Shown: positions 54,461-63,912 of the stretch, piece after piece
Layout of the letters: every line of letters starts with the position of its first letter
Position numbering within the stretch: position 1 is the stretch's first letter
Origin: Nocardia rhamnosiphila NBRC 108938
GTDB lineage: Bacteria; Actinomycetota; Actinomycetes; Mycobacteriales; Mycobacteriaceae
Reading direction: 5' to 3'
Assembly (NCBI RefSeq): GCF_000720425.1
Contig: NZ_JOAJ01000004.1
Coordinates: 248,001 to 312,000, forward strand
DNA length: 64,000 bases
Notes under the pieces: generated by a model
What the model was told of the DNA's origin: nothing
What the model saw: only the letters and a program-made list of their open reading frames with translations
Database searches by the model: none
Made by a program: the position numbers and the translations under genes

Positions 54461-56600
54461 GGCAGATCTCGGGGTGGAGTACCGGCCGCTGATCCTGGAC
54501 CCGAGCGATCCCGATGACGAACACGCCCTCGCGGGGCTTCGCGCCACCCCGCATACCGAGTTCAACGATCTACGAGGCCTGCTGGCCGCGGAGTTCGGCC
54601 GGCTCAACGATCCCCCCGATACCGGGGAGAGCGCGGCCGACGACCGCTGGGTCTACTACCCGTGGCGGCGCAGCGTGCTCGTGCTGCCGGGCCCGCGGAC
54701 CTTCCGCGCGATCCGCCTGGACCGCAACCGCAACAAGCTGACCCGGGCCGAACAGGACCGGCTGAGCACCGTGACGGTCGGCGTGGTGGGTCAGAGCGTC
54801 GGTCACGCCATCGCGTACACCCTGGCGCAGGAAGGCGTATGCGGTGAACTGCGGCTCGCCGATTTCGACGAACTCGAACTGTCCAACCTCAACCGGGTAC
54901 CCGCCACGCTGTTCGATATCGCGGTGAACAAGGCGATCGTCACCGCTCGGCGGATCGCCGAACTCGATCCGTACCTGCCCGTGGAAGTGCGCGGCGGCGG
55001 CGTGGACGCCGAAACCGCGGACGATTTCGTCGACGGTCTGGGAATCGTTGTGGAGGAATGTGATTCCCTGGACATCAAACTACTCATCCGGGAAGCGGCC
55101 CGGCGCCGCCGGTTGCCGCTGATCATGGAGACCAGTGACCGCGGTCTGCTCGATGTCGAACGTTTCGACCTCGAACCGGACCGGGCCCCGTTCCACGGCC
55201 TGCTCGGCGATACCGGGGCCGAACAACTGCGCGGCCTGTCCACCCGGGACAAAGCGCCCTACGTCGTCGGTCTGCTCGGCGCGCGCGATCTGTCGGCCCG
55301 GATGGCCGGCAGTCTCGTGGAGGTCGGTGAGACCCTCAACAGCTGGCCACAACTCAGTGGTGACGTGGTGCTCGGCGCGGCCAGTGTCGCGACGGCGATC
55401 CGCCGGATCGGGCTGGGCCGGCCGCTGCGGTCGGGCCGTACCCGTGTCGATGTGGAGCAGGCGCTCGACGCGCTGGCCGACCCGGATATCGATACCGAGC
55501 AATATCTCGCCGACCCCGAGTCCGACGACCCGGCCGGCACCACCATCGACCGCATCCTGGTCTGCGCGCAACGCGCGCCCTCGGGCGGCAATGTCCAGCC
55601 GTGGTCGCTGCATACCGGGCCACAGGAGCTGCGGATCGCACTCGAGCCCCGCCACACCACCGCCATGGACATCGGCTACCGGGGCAGCGCCGTGGCCCTG
55701 GGCGCCGCCCTCTACAACGCCCGGGTCGCGGCCGCGGCCTACGACGTACTCGGCCCCCACGAATACCTCGAAGGCACCGAACCGGACTCCCCGCTCACCG
55801 CGGTGCTCCGGCACGGCGGCGACACCGACCCGGCGCTGGCGGCGGACTATCCCTACGCACTCGCCCGGGAGACCAACCGCCGGCTCGGCTACGGCGGGCA
55901 GATCCCGGCCGGCGTCCTGGCCGGGCTGGCCGCGGCCGCGGCGGCCGAAGGCGCCCGGATGCGGGCCGTCGCCGATTCGCCGGGGATCCGCACCCTGGCC
56001 GCCGTCCTGGCCGAATCCGACCGGATCCGCTACCTCACACCGCTGCTGCACCGCGAGATGTTCGCGGAGATGCGCTGGCCCGGCGAGGACCTGACCGACG
56101 GTATCGACACCCGGTCGCTCGAACTGGCGCCCGATGAGCGGGTCGCCCTGCAGATCGGGCGACGCGCCGATGTGATGGCCCAATTGCACAGCTGGTCGGC
56201 GGGTGCGGCACTGGGCGACTACGCCCGGGACAGGGTGCGCTCGAGTTCGGCCGTCGTCGCCCTGACCTTCACCCCGGAACCGGGCGCCGAGCCCGGGGCA
56301 TTGACCGGTTACGCCCGTGCCGGGGCCGCGGTACAGCGGCTGTGGATCCAGGCGCAGCGGTCCGGCCTGGCCGTCCAGCCGATGTCCCCCGTCTTCCTGT
56401 TTTCCCGATCCCGTACCGAACTGGATGCGCTCTCCCCGGCATACGCGGATAGACTGTCCACACTTCAGGGTCGTTTCCTGGAAATACTGGAAGTGCCGGA
56501 ACAGGACAGCGTGGCGCTGGTACTACGCCTGAGTTACGCGGCAGCTGCCAGCGTGCGGAGCCGACGGCGCCCGGCACCGGGCGCGGACAGCCGCAGATAG
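54450..56600 (+). CDS. ThiF/E1-like and nitroreductase fusion protein (Rv1355c MoeY-like)
   Basis: A 716-residue fusion, about the length of M. tuberculosis Rv1355c (MoeY). The first part (about 95-350) is an E1/ThiF adenylating domain: TVGVVGQSVGHAIAYTLA, then ADFDELELSNLNR, which binds ATP. From about 370 there is a nitroreductase-like FMN domain with VCAQRAPSGGNVQPWSLH and a late WIQAQRSGLAVQPMSP. The catalytic Cys and zinc Cys of a full E1 are not seen. It is named for molybdopterin synthesis but this is unproven. It sits between an acyltransferase-like gene and a GGDEF-EAL gene, the order found for Rv1355c-Rv1354c. Confidence 0.85.
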   Translation: MVGEADLGVEYRPLILDPSDPDDEHALAGLRATPHTEFNDLRGLLAAEFGRLNDPPDTGESAADDRWVYYPWRRSVLVLPGPRTFRAIRLDRNRNKLTRAEQDRLSTVTVGVVGQSVGHAIAYTLAQEGVCGELRLADFDELELSNLNRVPATLFDIAVNKAIVTARRIAELDPYLPVEVRGGGVDAETADDFVDGLGIVVEECDSLDIKLLIREAARRRRLPLIMETSDRGLLDVERFDLEPDRAPFHGLLGDTGAEQLRGLSTRDKAPYVVGLLGARDLSARMAGSLVEVGETLNSWPQLSGDVVLGAASVATAIRRIGLGRPLRSGRTRVDVEQALDALADPDIDTEQYLADPESDDPAGTTIDRILVCAQRAPSGGNVQPWSLHTGPQELRIALEPRHTTAMDIGYRGSAVALGAALYNARVAAAAYDVLGPHEYLEGTEPDSPLTAVLRHGGDTDPALAADYPYALARETNRRLGYGGQIPAGVLAGLAAAAAAEGARMRAVADSPGIRTLAAVLAESDRIRYLTPLLHREMFAEMRWPGEDLTDGIDTRSLELAPDERVALQIGRRADVMAQLHSWSAGAALGDYARDRVRSSSAVVALTFTPEPGAEPGALTGYARAGAAVQRLWIQAQRSGLAVQPMSPVFLFSRSRTELDALSPAYADRLSTLQGRFLEILEVPEQDSVALVLRLSYAAAASVRSRRRPAPGADSRR

Positions 56601-56601
56601 T

Positions 56602-58479
56602 GTGATCGGAGATCAGGTGCCTCGGCGGACACTCGACTCGCTGGTGACCGAAGTCGCCGCGGAGCTGATGGGCGTCGATTCGGCGACCATGGTGTCGGCG
56701 ACCGAGCAGGTGCTGGCCATGCTGATCGACTATTTCGATGTCGACTTCAGCTACCTGCGGCACAACGATCCCGCGAACCGATCCACGGTGCTGGTGGCCG
56801 AGTGGCCGCCGCGCCAGGACGTGCCCGAACCGGATCCGCTCAAGATCGTGTATTTCGATCAGGCGGATTCGGTTTTCAAATCACTCGAGCACGCCACCGA
56901 ACCGTTCCTCATCCCGGCCAGCGCCGCCGACTACCAGCAGACCATCCACTCCGCGTCCGGGCTGGGCGATATCAGCTCCGCGGCGGTGCCGCTGGTGTCC
57001 CGGGGCCGGTCGACCGGTCTGCTCGGTTTCGTGAAGGTCGGCGACCGCGACTGGAGTACCCGGGAGTTGAACGTGCTCAAAGCCATCGCCACCCTGTTCG
57101 CGCAGTTGCAGGCCCGGGTGGAGGCCGAGGAGAAGCTCCGCTTCATCGCCCTGCACGATGACCTGACCGGTCTGGCCAACCGCCGCGCGCTGCTGGAGCA
57201 TATGGAGCAGCGGCTGCAACCGGGCAGTCCCGGCCCGGTCGCGGCCTTCTTCCTGGACTTGGACCGGCTCAAGGCCCTCAACGACTTCCTCGGCCACACC
57301 GCCGGGGACAAGTTCATCCGGACCCTGTCCGAGCGGCTACGGGACAATCTGGACCCCAACGATATGATCGCCCGCCTCGGTGGCGACGAGTTCGTGATCG
57401 TCCCCGCCAAACCCATGGACACCGTCGCCGCCGAATACGAGGCGACCCGGATCCAGGAACTGATCAGCCGCCGGGTCACCGTGGGCGGCGAGTCGGTGAG
57501 CCGCGGCGCCAGCGTCGGCGTGGCCGTCGGTATCCCCGGTGAAACCACCGTCGCCGACATCATGCGGCGCGCCGACCACGCGCTGCTGTCGGCCAAATCC
57601 GGCGGCGGCAACGGAGTGGCCCTGTTCACCGACGCCATGCGGGCCCAGTTCGAACTCCAGGACGATGTGGAACTGAACCTGCGCAGCGCGGTGGCCGACG
57701 GATCGCTGATCCTGCACTACCAACCCGAGGTGGATCTGCGCACCGGCCGGATCGTGGCCATGGAGGCGCTGGTCCGCTGGATGCATCCGACCCGCGGCCT
57801 GCTCCCGCCCGGTGCGTTCGTGACCGTGGCCGAGGCCACCAACCTCGCCGGTGAGCTGGGTCGCTGGGTGCTGCGCACCGCCTGCGCGCAGTTCGCGCAG
57901 TGGCGACGGCAGGGCCTGGCGACGAATATGGTCATGCGGATCAATGTGTCGCCGGTACAGCTGGTGAGCCTGGATTTCGTGGAGCGTATCGAGGACATCC
58001 TCCGGCATTTCGGAATCGACGGGAGTTCGATCTGCCTGGAGATCACCGAACACGTGGTGGTCCAGGATCTGGCCCGCACCCAGGTCACGCTGCGCGGGCT
58101 CAAACGGATGGGTGTCCAGATCGCCATCGACGACTTCGGTACCGGTTATTCTTCGCTCTCCCATCTCAAGGCGCTGCCGGTGGACGCGGTGAAGATCGAC
58201 CGGGGCTTCGTCCAGCGGCTGGGGGCCAGTACCGACGACCTGGCCATCGTGAAATCGATTATCGGGCTGGCCGGATCGTTCGGTCTCGGGGTGGTCGGCG
58301 AAGGGGTCGAGACCCCGGTCGCGGCCCGCACCCTGGTCGGTCTGGGCTGCTACCGGGCCCAGGGTTTCCTCATCGCGCGCCCGCTGCCCGCCGACGAGGT
58401 CGGCGAACATCTGGCCCTCGGACGGATCCCGCTGAATCTGGACCTGCCGCGGGTGGGCCGCGGTATGCCCGCCCCGTAG
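56602..58479 (+). CDS. GAF-GGDEF-EAL protein, cyclic di-GMP turnover (Rv1354c-like)
   Basis: A 625-residue protein, the length of M. tuberculosis Rv1354c. About residues 15-175 are a GAF-like sensor. The diguanylate cyclase part has RLGGDEFVIV at 258-267 with intact GGDEF (260-264). The phosphodiesterase part has EAL at 388-390 and the DDFGTGYSSLSHL motif. Both halves may be active. It starts with GTG one base after the stop of the ThiF-nitroreductase gene. It probably responds to a signal from the genes before it. Confidence 0.93.
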   Translation: MIGDQVPRRTLDSLVTEVAAELMGVDSATMVSATEQVLAMLIDYFDVDFSYLRHNDPANRSTVLVAEWPPRQDVPEPDPLKIVYFDQADSVFKSLEHATEPFLIPASAADYQQTIHSASGLGDISSAAVPLVSRGRSTGLLGFVKVGDRDWSTRELNVLKAIATLFAQLQARVEAEEKLRFIALHDDLTGLANRRALLEHMEQRLQPGSPGPVAAFFLDLDRLKALNDFLGHTAGDKFIRTLSERLRDNLDPNDMIARLGGDEFVIVPAKPMDTVAAEYEATRIQELISRRVTVGGESVSRGASVGVAVGIPGETTVADIMRRADHALLSAKSGGGNGVALFTDAMRAQFELQDDVELNLRSAVADGSLILHYQPEVDLRTGRIVAMEALVRWMHPTRGLLPPGAFVTVAEATNLAGELGRWVLRTACAQFAQWRRQGLATNMVMRINVSPVQLVSLDFVERIEDILRHFGIDGSSICLEITEHVVVQDLARTQVTLRGLKRMGVQIAIDDFGTGYSSLSHLKALPVDAVKIDRGFVQRLGASTDDLAIVKSIIGLAGSFGLGVVGEGVETPVAARTLVGLGCYRAQGFLIARPLPADEVGEHLALGRIPLNLDLPRVGRGMPAP

Positions 58480-58568
58480 CCACTCGAGGTCCAAATAACA
58501 CGCGGCCTTCACCGCGAGTTCAACGCCCCGGTTCCGGTGGTAACCCGGCTCGCGCCACGATCGGCGAC

Positions 58569-59696
58569 GTGCGCATCGTGCAACTGGCGAATTTCTACGG
58601 CCCACGCTCGGGGGGTCTGCGTACCGCGCTGCACCATCTCGGTGCGGGCTATGTGGCCGCCGGCCACGAGGTCGTGCTCATTGTGCCCGGGCCGCGGCGC
58701 ACCGAGGAAGTACTGCCGAGCGGAGCGTTGCGGATCACTCTGCCCGCGGTCGGGATCCCGTGGACGGGCGGTTACCGGGCGGCCGATCCGCGCCGGGTCG
58801 CCGATATCCTCGACGGCCTGCGGCCCGATGTGCTGGAGGTCTCCGACCGGCTGACCCTGCGCGGATTCGGCCGCTGGGCGCGGCGCCGGGGCGTGGCCGG
58901 GGTGATGATCTCGCACGAACGCCTGGACCGGCTGCTGGGGCAGATCATGCCGGACCGGATCGCCCGGCGCTGCGCCGATATCGCCAACCGGCACACCGCC
59001 GCCGAATACGACATGGTGGTGTGCACCACCGAATTCGCGCGGGCCGAGTTCCGGCGTATCGGCGCCCCGAATGTCGAGATGGTGCCGTTGGGCGTGGATC
59101 TGGACCTGTTCAGCCCGCGCCGCCACGACCACGGTCTGCGGGCCGACCTCGGGGTGCCCGGACAGCCCCTGCTGGTGCACTGCGGCCGGCTGTCGGTGGA
59201 GAAACGCGCCGATCGCAGTATCGAAGCGCTCGCCGAACTACGCCGGGACGGGCTCGACGCGCGTCTGGTGGTCGCCGGTGACGGCCCGCGCCGGGACGCG
59301 CTCGAACGCCGGGCCAAACTACTGCCGGAACTGCCGGGCGGCCTGCCCGCGGTACATTTCACCGGGTTCATCAGCGACCGGTCGGATGTGGCGAGATTGC
59401 TGGCGACCGCGGATATCTCGCTGGCCCCGGGCCCGCACGAGACCTTCGGGCTGGCCGCGCTGGAAGCGCTGGCCGCGGGTACGCCGGTGGTCGCGAGCAG
59501 GTCCTCGGCGCTGGCCGATATCGTCACCGCCGACTGTGGCGCGGTCGCCGCCGACGATCCGGCGGCGTTCGCGCACGCGGTCACCGACGTCCTGGCCCGC
59601 CCGACCGCGCAGCGGCGCGGCGCGGCCCGGCGGCGAGCCGAGCAGTTCACCTGGCCCGCGGCCGTATCGGGAATGCTCGCGGTACTCGACCGCTGA
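58569..59696 (+). CDS. GT4-family glycosyltransferase
   Basis: A 375-residue GT-B enzyme. It has an N-terminal GG loop (RSGGLRTALHHLG), the C-terminal VHCGRLSVEKRADRSIEALAE, and the donor-binding GPHETFGLAALEALAAG (EX7E). Typical donors are GDP-mannose or UDP-sugars; the acceptor is probably a lipid or envelope glycan. The GTG start has only a weak ribosome binding site. It begins 90 bases after the GGDEF-EAL gene and could be in its transcript. Confidence 0.92.
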   Translation: MRIVQLANFYGPRSGGLRTALHHLGAGYVAAGHEVVLIVPGPRRTEEVLPSGALRITLPAVGIPWTGGYRAADPRRVADILDGLRPDVLEVSDRLTLRGFGRWARRRGVAGVMISHERLDRLLGQIMPDRIARRCADIANRHTAAEYDMVVCTTEFARAEFRRIGAPNVEMVPLGVDLDLFSPRRHDHGLRADLGVPGQPLLVHCGRLSVEKRADRSIEALAELRRDGLDARLVVAGDGPRRDALERRAKLLPELPGGLPAVHFTGFISDRSDVARLLATADISLAPGPHETFGLAALEALAAGTPVVASRSSALADIVTADCGAVAADDPAAFAHAVTDVLARPTAQRRGAARRRAEQFTWPAAVSGMLAVLDR

Positions 59697-59747
59697 TGCC
59701 GCCGAGCCGACCGGATCGCTCGCGATACCGGGCACCGCCATCAGGTA

Positions 59748-60242
59748 TTACGGCCGGCCGGGTAGCCGCCGCCCGCCCCGGAGGAGCTCGGTGATCAGTT
59801 CTGTATAGCCGTCGATCATTTCGGCCAGCCGGTGCCAGCGTTTGCGCGCGTGGTGATCGCGTGTGCCGTCGATCTCGACCACTTGGTTGGCGTCCACCCA
59901 GCCCCAGGCCATGCGATCGATCACCGCCCCCAGCGTTTCGGCGTGGATCGATACGTCGGCGTCACGTTGCGGGGACCGCGCGTCGACCCACTCGTCGATA
60001 TCCTCGACCAGCTCCCGGCGGCGATTGTCCACCTCGGCGACCGTGCGCGCGTCCCGCAGAGTCACCCGATGGCCGTGCAGAACGGCCAGTGCCCGCGCGG
60101 TGCGGAGGACGTCGTGATCCTCGAACCGGGTCCCCTGGAAGCTGCACAGCAACTGGGTCGCCGTCGGCAGGCCCGTGGTGGCCGCGGGCACCGGCTGCCG
60201 CGTGCGCACGTCGCCCGGCACCATCACACTCTGTTCAAACAT
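59748..60242 (-). CDS. DUF4254-family protein
   Basis: A 164-residue protein. The motif IHAETLGAVIDRMAWGWVDA followed by HRLAEMIDGYTELITELLRG and GRRLPG is the DUF4254 pattern, seen often in Nocardia near glycosyltransferase genes. The family is not characterised. The ATG at 60242 has GAGAG upstream; an upstream ATG at 60314 has none. It converges on the glycosyltransferase gene. Confidence 0.85.
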   Translation of the reverse strand: MFEQSVMVPGDVRTRQPVPAATTGLPTATQLLCSFQGTRFEDHDVLRTARALAVLHGHRVTLRDARTVAEVDNRRRELVEDIDEWVDARSPQRDADVSIHAETLGAVIDRMAWGWVDANQVVEIDGTRDHHARKRWHRLAEMIDGYTELITELLRGGRRLPGRP

Positions 60243-60562
60243 GATCGGCTCTCGATTCGGTCGTACCGCATATCGGACAGATTTGTTCAGTCGATGACAA
60301 TAGTCGATGGACATAACTCACCGACGGCAAAACGCACTATTGCGTTCGCTGATTCGAGACCATGAGGCACTCCAGCTCTCATCGAATCGATTGCCCGCGA
60401 ATACGATCGGCGCCTCGGCGGCAAAATCACCGGCACCGACCCGCGAACCGCGGGACGGCGTCGGTCGCCTTCCATGACCCGCTCAACCGCTCCGCACGTA
60501 TCCCGAGGCCACCGAGGAGGTCTCGACGCCGCCGCGGAACACAGCTATCCGGACGTATCGGA
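60243..60562. other. Intergenic region, no gene recognised
   Basis: About 320 bases between DUF4254 and the AraC gene. It is somewhat AT-richer near 60270-60350 (promoter side of DUF4254), with no repeat or frame of note. Confidence 0.5.
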
Positions 60563-61486
60563 TCAGACCGCGATGAGATCCGGGTTCGCGCTGTCCTTGC
60601 GGTATCGGCCCGGGGCCATGCCGAATTCGCGTTTGAATGCCTTGGCGAAGGCGAACTCGGAGCCATACCCCGCCCGCCCGGCGACCACGGCGATCGAATC
60701 GCCGCTGTCACGTAACCGTTTGGCGGCGAGAATCATCCGCCAGCGAGTCGCATAGGACAGCGGTGCTTCCCCGATCGTGGCAGCGAATCGCCGGGCCAGG
60801 GTTGCTCGCGATACCCCGGCTTCGGCAGCGAGCTGCTCCACGGTCCACGCTCGGCCGGGGGCGGCATGGATGGCCCGCAATGCGCGCGCCACCGGCATGT
60901 CACGGAATGCCGCGATCCATCCGGTGGGCGTGGTGGAGCCGGCGCCGTCCTCCTCGAACCATGCCCGCAGGATGTACAGCAGCAGGACATCCAGTAGCGA
61001 CGGCAGCACGGCATCGGTTCCCGCTCGTGGGCCGGACAATTCGGCGGCGAGCAGGTCGACGGCACTGCGCAGGGACGGGTGCCTGCCCAGCCGGGCGGGC
61101 AGATGAACGAATTCCGGCAGGCCGTCCAGCATCGGGTGTGGATGACGCCGGTCGAGCGCGTACGCACCGCACAGCAGCACGCTGCGGCGGCCGGGCCCTG
61201 ATATTTCCCGGGGCTCGCCGGGCCGGGCGACCTCGGTGACGGGTGTGGCCGGATCATCGGCGAGGACATGTTCGGCGCCCCTGGGCATGAAGACGACGTC
61301 ACCGACCCCGAGCGCGATCGCGTCGCCGACGCGCGGGCGCAGCCAGCACGATCCCTCGAGCACCACATGGAATCCGGCGCCGGGCACCACGGGGTAGTCA
61401 CGCCCCCACGGTGCGTGCCGGATGAACAGGCCCGAGCCGGGGCTGCCGGTACGAATCGCGGATACGGCGTCGGAAAGAATGTCCAC
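60563..61486 (-). CDS. AraC-family regulator with an N-terminal cupin domain
   Basis: A 307-residue protein from the GTG at 61486 (VDILSDAVSAIRTG, the typical start of this group). Residues 1-180 are a cupin sensor (VVLEGSCWLRP, FMPRGAEHVL); 195-300 are two AraC helix-turn-helix units with VEQLAAEAGVSRATLARRFA and GYGSEFAFAKAFKREFG. It is divergent from an NAD(P)-binding oxidoreductase, its likely target. Confidence 0.88.
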   Translation of the reverse strand: MDILSDAVSAIRTGSPGSGLFIRHAPWGRDYPVVPGAGFHVVLEGSCWLRPRVGDAIALGVGDVVFMPRGAEHVLADDPATPVTEVARPGEPREISGPGRRSVLLCGAYALDRRHPHPMLDGLPEFVHLPARLGRHPSLRSAVDLLAAELSGPRAGTDAVLPSLLDVLLLYILRAWFEEDGAGSTTPTGWIAAFRDMPVARALRAIHAAPGRAWTVEQLAAEAGVSRATLARRFAATIGEAPLSYATRWRMILAAKRLRDSGDSIAVVAGRAGYGSEFAFAKAFKREFGMAPGRYRKDSANPDLIAV

Positions 61487-61609
61487 GAATCGATCGTACA
61501 ACTGCTTGTGAGAGTTTCGGACATAAATATGAGCTATCTACCCATGTTATTACTCACCGCTGATCCATAGGTTGGTTTTATCACCAGCACGACAGAGCGG
61601 AGTTCGGAC

Positions 61610-62644
61610 ATGAGGATCGCGGTATACGGCGCCACCGGCCACGTGGGTGGCCACATCATCACCGAGTTGGTCCGGCGCGGCGTGCGCCCGGTCCTCGTCG
61701 GGCGGAATGCCGAACGGCTGCACGCCCTCGCCCCCGGCGATCACACCGAGATCCGGGTCGCGGCGCTGGACGACCACGCGGCACTGACCGCCGCGTTCAC
61801 CGGCGTGGACACGGTGATCAGCAGCCTGCCCGCCTACGTGACCCATGGTGCACCGGTCTTGGCGGCGGCACTCGCGGCGGGCGCGCACTACGTGGATCTG
61901 TCCGGTGAACAACTGTGGCTGGACCGGGTTTTCAACGAATTCGCCGCGACCGCCGAGGCCACGGGTGTGACGGCGGTCCCGGGCATCACCGACAGCAACC
62001 TTCCGGGTGACCTGCTCGGTTACCTGACCGCGCGGCGGATCGGTGCACCGGCGGAGATCGTGATCAGTCACCACACTCACAGCGGCGGCGAGGGATCGCG
62101 CGGAAGCGCCCGGACACTGCTGGCGAGCCTGGACTGGTTCCGCGACGGCGGCTGGCATTACCAGGACGGTGAACGGCGCCGCGGTCCGATCGACCGGCAC
62201 ACGTCGATGGTCTTTCCCGGCACCACCGCGGCGACCACGGTGACGAAGTTCCCGCAGCCGCCCGTGCTGACCATCCCGCGCCACACGCCGGTGAGTTTCG
62301 TGGCGGGGGTGCTCGACGCACAAATCCACGCGGCCGTCGGCGGCGTGACGCCGGATCTGGTGGAGACCCTGCCCCTCGCTCCGTCACCCGGTGCCGACAT
62401 GCGGTACGACCTGGTGGTGGATGCATTCGGCGCCGACAACCGCAGGGTACGCGGTGTTCTCAGCGGCGTGGATTCCTACCGGGACTCCGGCCTCATGGCG
62501 GTCGCAGCCGCGGTCGAACTCGCCGAAGGGACGGTGCGACCGGGGGTACTGGCCGCCGCCGAGGCGTTCGACCCGTCCGCGTTCCTCGATGGACTGGCGC
62601 CACACGGGATCAGCTGGCGGCTCGACGAGGAGACCGGTCGATGA
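61610..62644 (+). CDS. NAD(P)-binding protein of the saccharopine-dehydrogenase type
   Basis: A 344-residue protein with MRIAVYGATGHVGGHIITEL, a Rossmann start, and VDTVISSLPAYVTHGAPVLAAAL with AHYVDLSGE, as in saccharopine-dehydrogenase-like proteins. The catalytic role is unknown. It is divergent from the AraC gene and overlaps the next gene by four bases (ATGA). Confidence 0.85.
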   Translation: MRIAVYGATGHVGGHIITELVRRGVRPVLVGRNAERLHALAPGDHTEIRVAALDDHAALTAAFTGVDTVISSLPAYVTHGAPVLAAALAAGAHYVDLSGEQLWLDRVFNEFAATAEATGVTAVPGITDSNLPGDLLGYLTARRIGAPAEIVISHHTHSGGEGSRGSARTLLASLDWFRDGGWHYQDGERRRGPIDRHTSMVFPGTTAATTVTKFPQPPVLTIPRHTPVSFVAGVLDAQIHAAVGGVTPDLVETLPLAPSPGADMRYDLVVDAFGADNRRVRGVLSGVDSYRDSGLMAVAAAVELAEGTVRPGVLAAAEAFDPSAFLDGLAPHGISWRLDEETGR

Positions 62645-63912
62645 ACGCGCGAAAGATCAGGACCCTCCTCCTGACTGTGCTGCTTGCAGTACTGACCGTC
62701 GCGGGAACGGCGCTCTACGCGGGCGTCGCCGACCGCTCCGGCGAGCGGCAGTCGTGGCTCGGCAGCTGGTCCACCGCCCAGATGGCCGCCACCGGCGTCT
62801 GGGGACCGACCTGGTCGACAGCCGGTTTCGCCGACCAGACCGTGCGGCAGACCGTCCGTCCCACCGTGGGCGGCGATCAGGCCCGGATCACTGTGTCCAA
62901 CCTTTTCGGGGACCGGCCGTTGCGAATCGCCGCGGCAACGCTCGCGAATACCACGGACGGCGCGGCCGTGGAGCCGGGCACGGTGCGATCGCTGTCCTTC
63001 GACGGGGCATCGACCGCGGAGATCGCGCAGGGTACCGAACTCACCAGCGACGCCGTCGAGTTCTCGGTGACCGCGCGGAAGCCGGTCACGGTGACCCTCT
63101 ACCTGGCCGACGAGACCGGACCGGCCACCTTTCACTACCTCGGCAACACGACCTCCTACCGAGCCGACGGCGACCATCACGCCGACACCGGCAGTGCCGC
63201 CTTCACCGAGTCCGACGGGTCCTGGTACTACCTGTCGGATCTTCAGGTCGGCGGGCCCGAGACCCGCGACGGCGTGGTGGCCTTCGGCGACTCCATCACC
63301 GACGGCGCCGGAGCCACCACCGGTTCCGACAACCGCTACCCCGACGCCCTGGCCACCCGACTGGCGGCCGACGGCCGCCCCCGGGCCGTACTCAACACCG
63401 GGATCGGCGGCAACCGGATCGTGTCCGACTCCGGCTACGTGGGCCAGCGCGCCGCAACCCGCTTCCGCCGCGACGTACTCGACAAGGAAGGCGTCGGCAC
63501 GGTGGTCCTGCTGTCCGGTATCAACGACATCGGTGCCAGCGAACTCGACGAACCCTGGCTGCGACCGAACCCGGAAGTCACCGCCGATCAGCTGATCACC
63601 GAATACCGGCAACTCATTCGTCTCGCGCGCGCCGACGGGCTACGCGTCATCGGCGGCACACTACTGCCGTACCGCGGTGCCCCGTATTTCAGCCCGCGCG
63701 GCGAAAATGTCCGGGACACGGTCAATTCCTGGATACGCGAGTCCGGAGAATTCGACGCCGTCATCGATTTCGAACGTCTCCTTGCCGCCGGATCCGACCC
63801 TGATGCCCTGGACCCGCGCTACGACAGCGGCGACCATCTCCATCCCAACCCGACGGGCTACGCCGTCATGGCCGACGCCGCCGCGGCAGTGCTCGACGCC
63901 CCGGCTCGGTGA
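62641..63912 (+). CDS. Exported SGNH/GDSL hydrolase (family with an N-terminal beta domain)
   Basis: A 423-residue protein. Signal peptide at 6-30 (LLLTVLLAVLTVAGTALY). Residues 35-205 form a beta-rich domain beginning SWLGSWSTAQMA; the hydrolase part has the nucleophile in VVAFGDSITDGAG, NTGIGGNRI, LLSGINDIGASE, and Asp-His in YDSGDHLHPNPTGY. All catalytic blocks are present. It is coupled to the preceding gene by a 4-base overlap. Confidence 0.93.
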   Translation: MNARKIRTLLLTVLLAVLTVAGTALYAGVADRSGERQSWLGSWSTAQMAATGVWGPTWSTAGFADQTVRQTVRPTVGGDQARITVSNLFGDRPLRIAAATLANTTDGAAVEPGTVRSLSFDGASTAEIAQGTELTSDAVEFSVTARKPVTVTLYLADETGPATFHYLGNTTSYRADGDHHADTGSAAFTESDGSWYYLSDLQVGGPETRDGVVAFGDSITDGAGATTGSDNRYPDALATRLAADGRPRAVLNTGIGGNRIVSDSGYVGQRAATRFRRDVLDKEGVGTVVLLSGINDIGASELDEPWLRPNPEVTADQLITEYRQLIRLARADGLRVIGGTLLPYRGAPYFSPRGENVRDTVNSWIRESGEFDAVIDFERLLAAGSDPDALDPRYDSGDHLHPNPTGYAVMADAAAAVLDAPAR

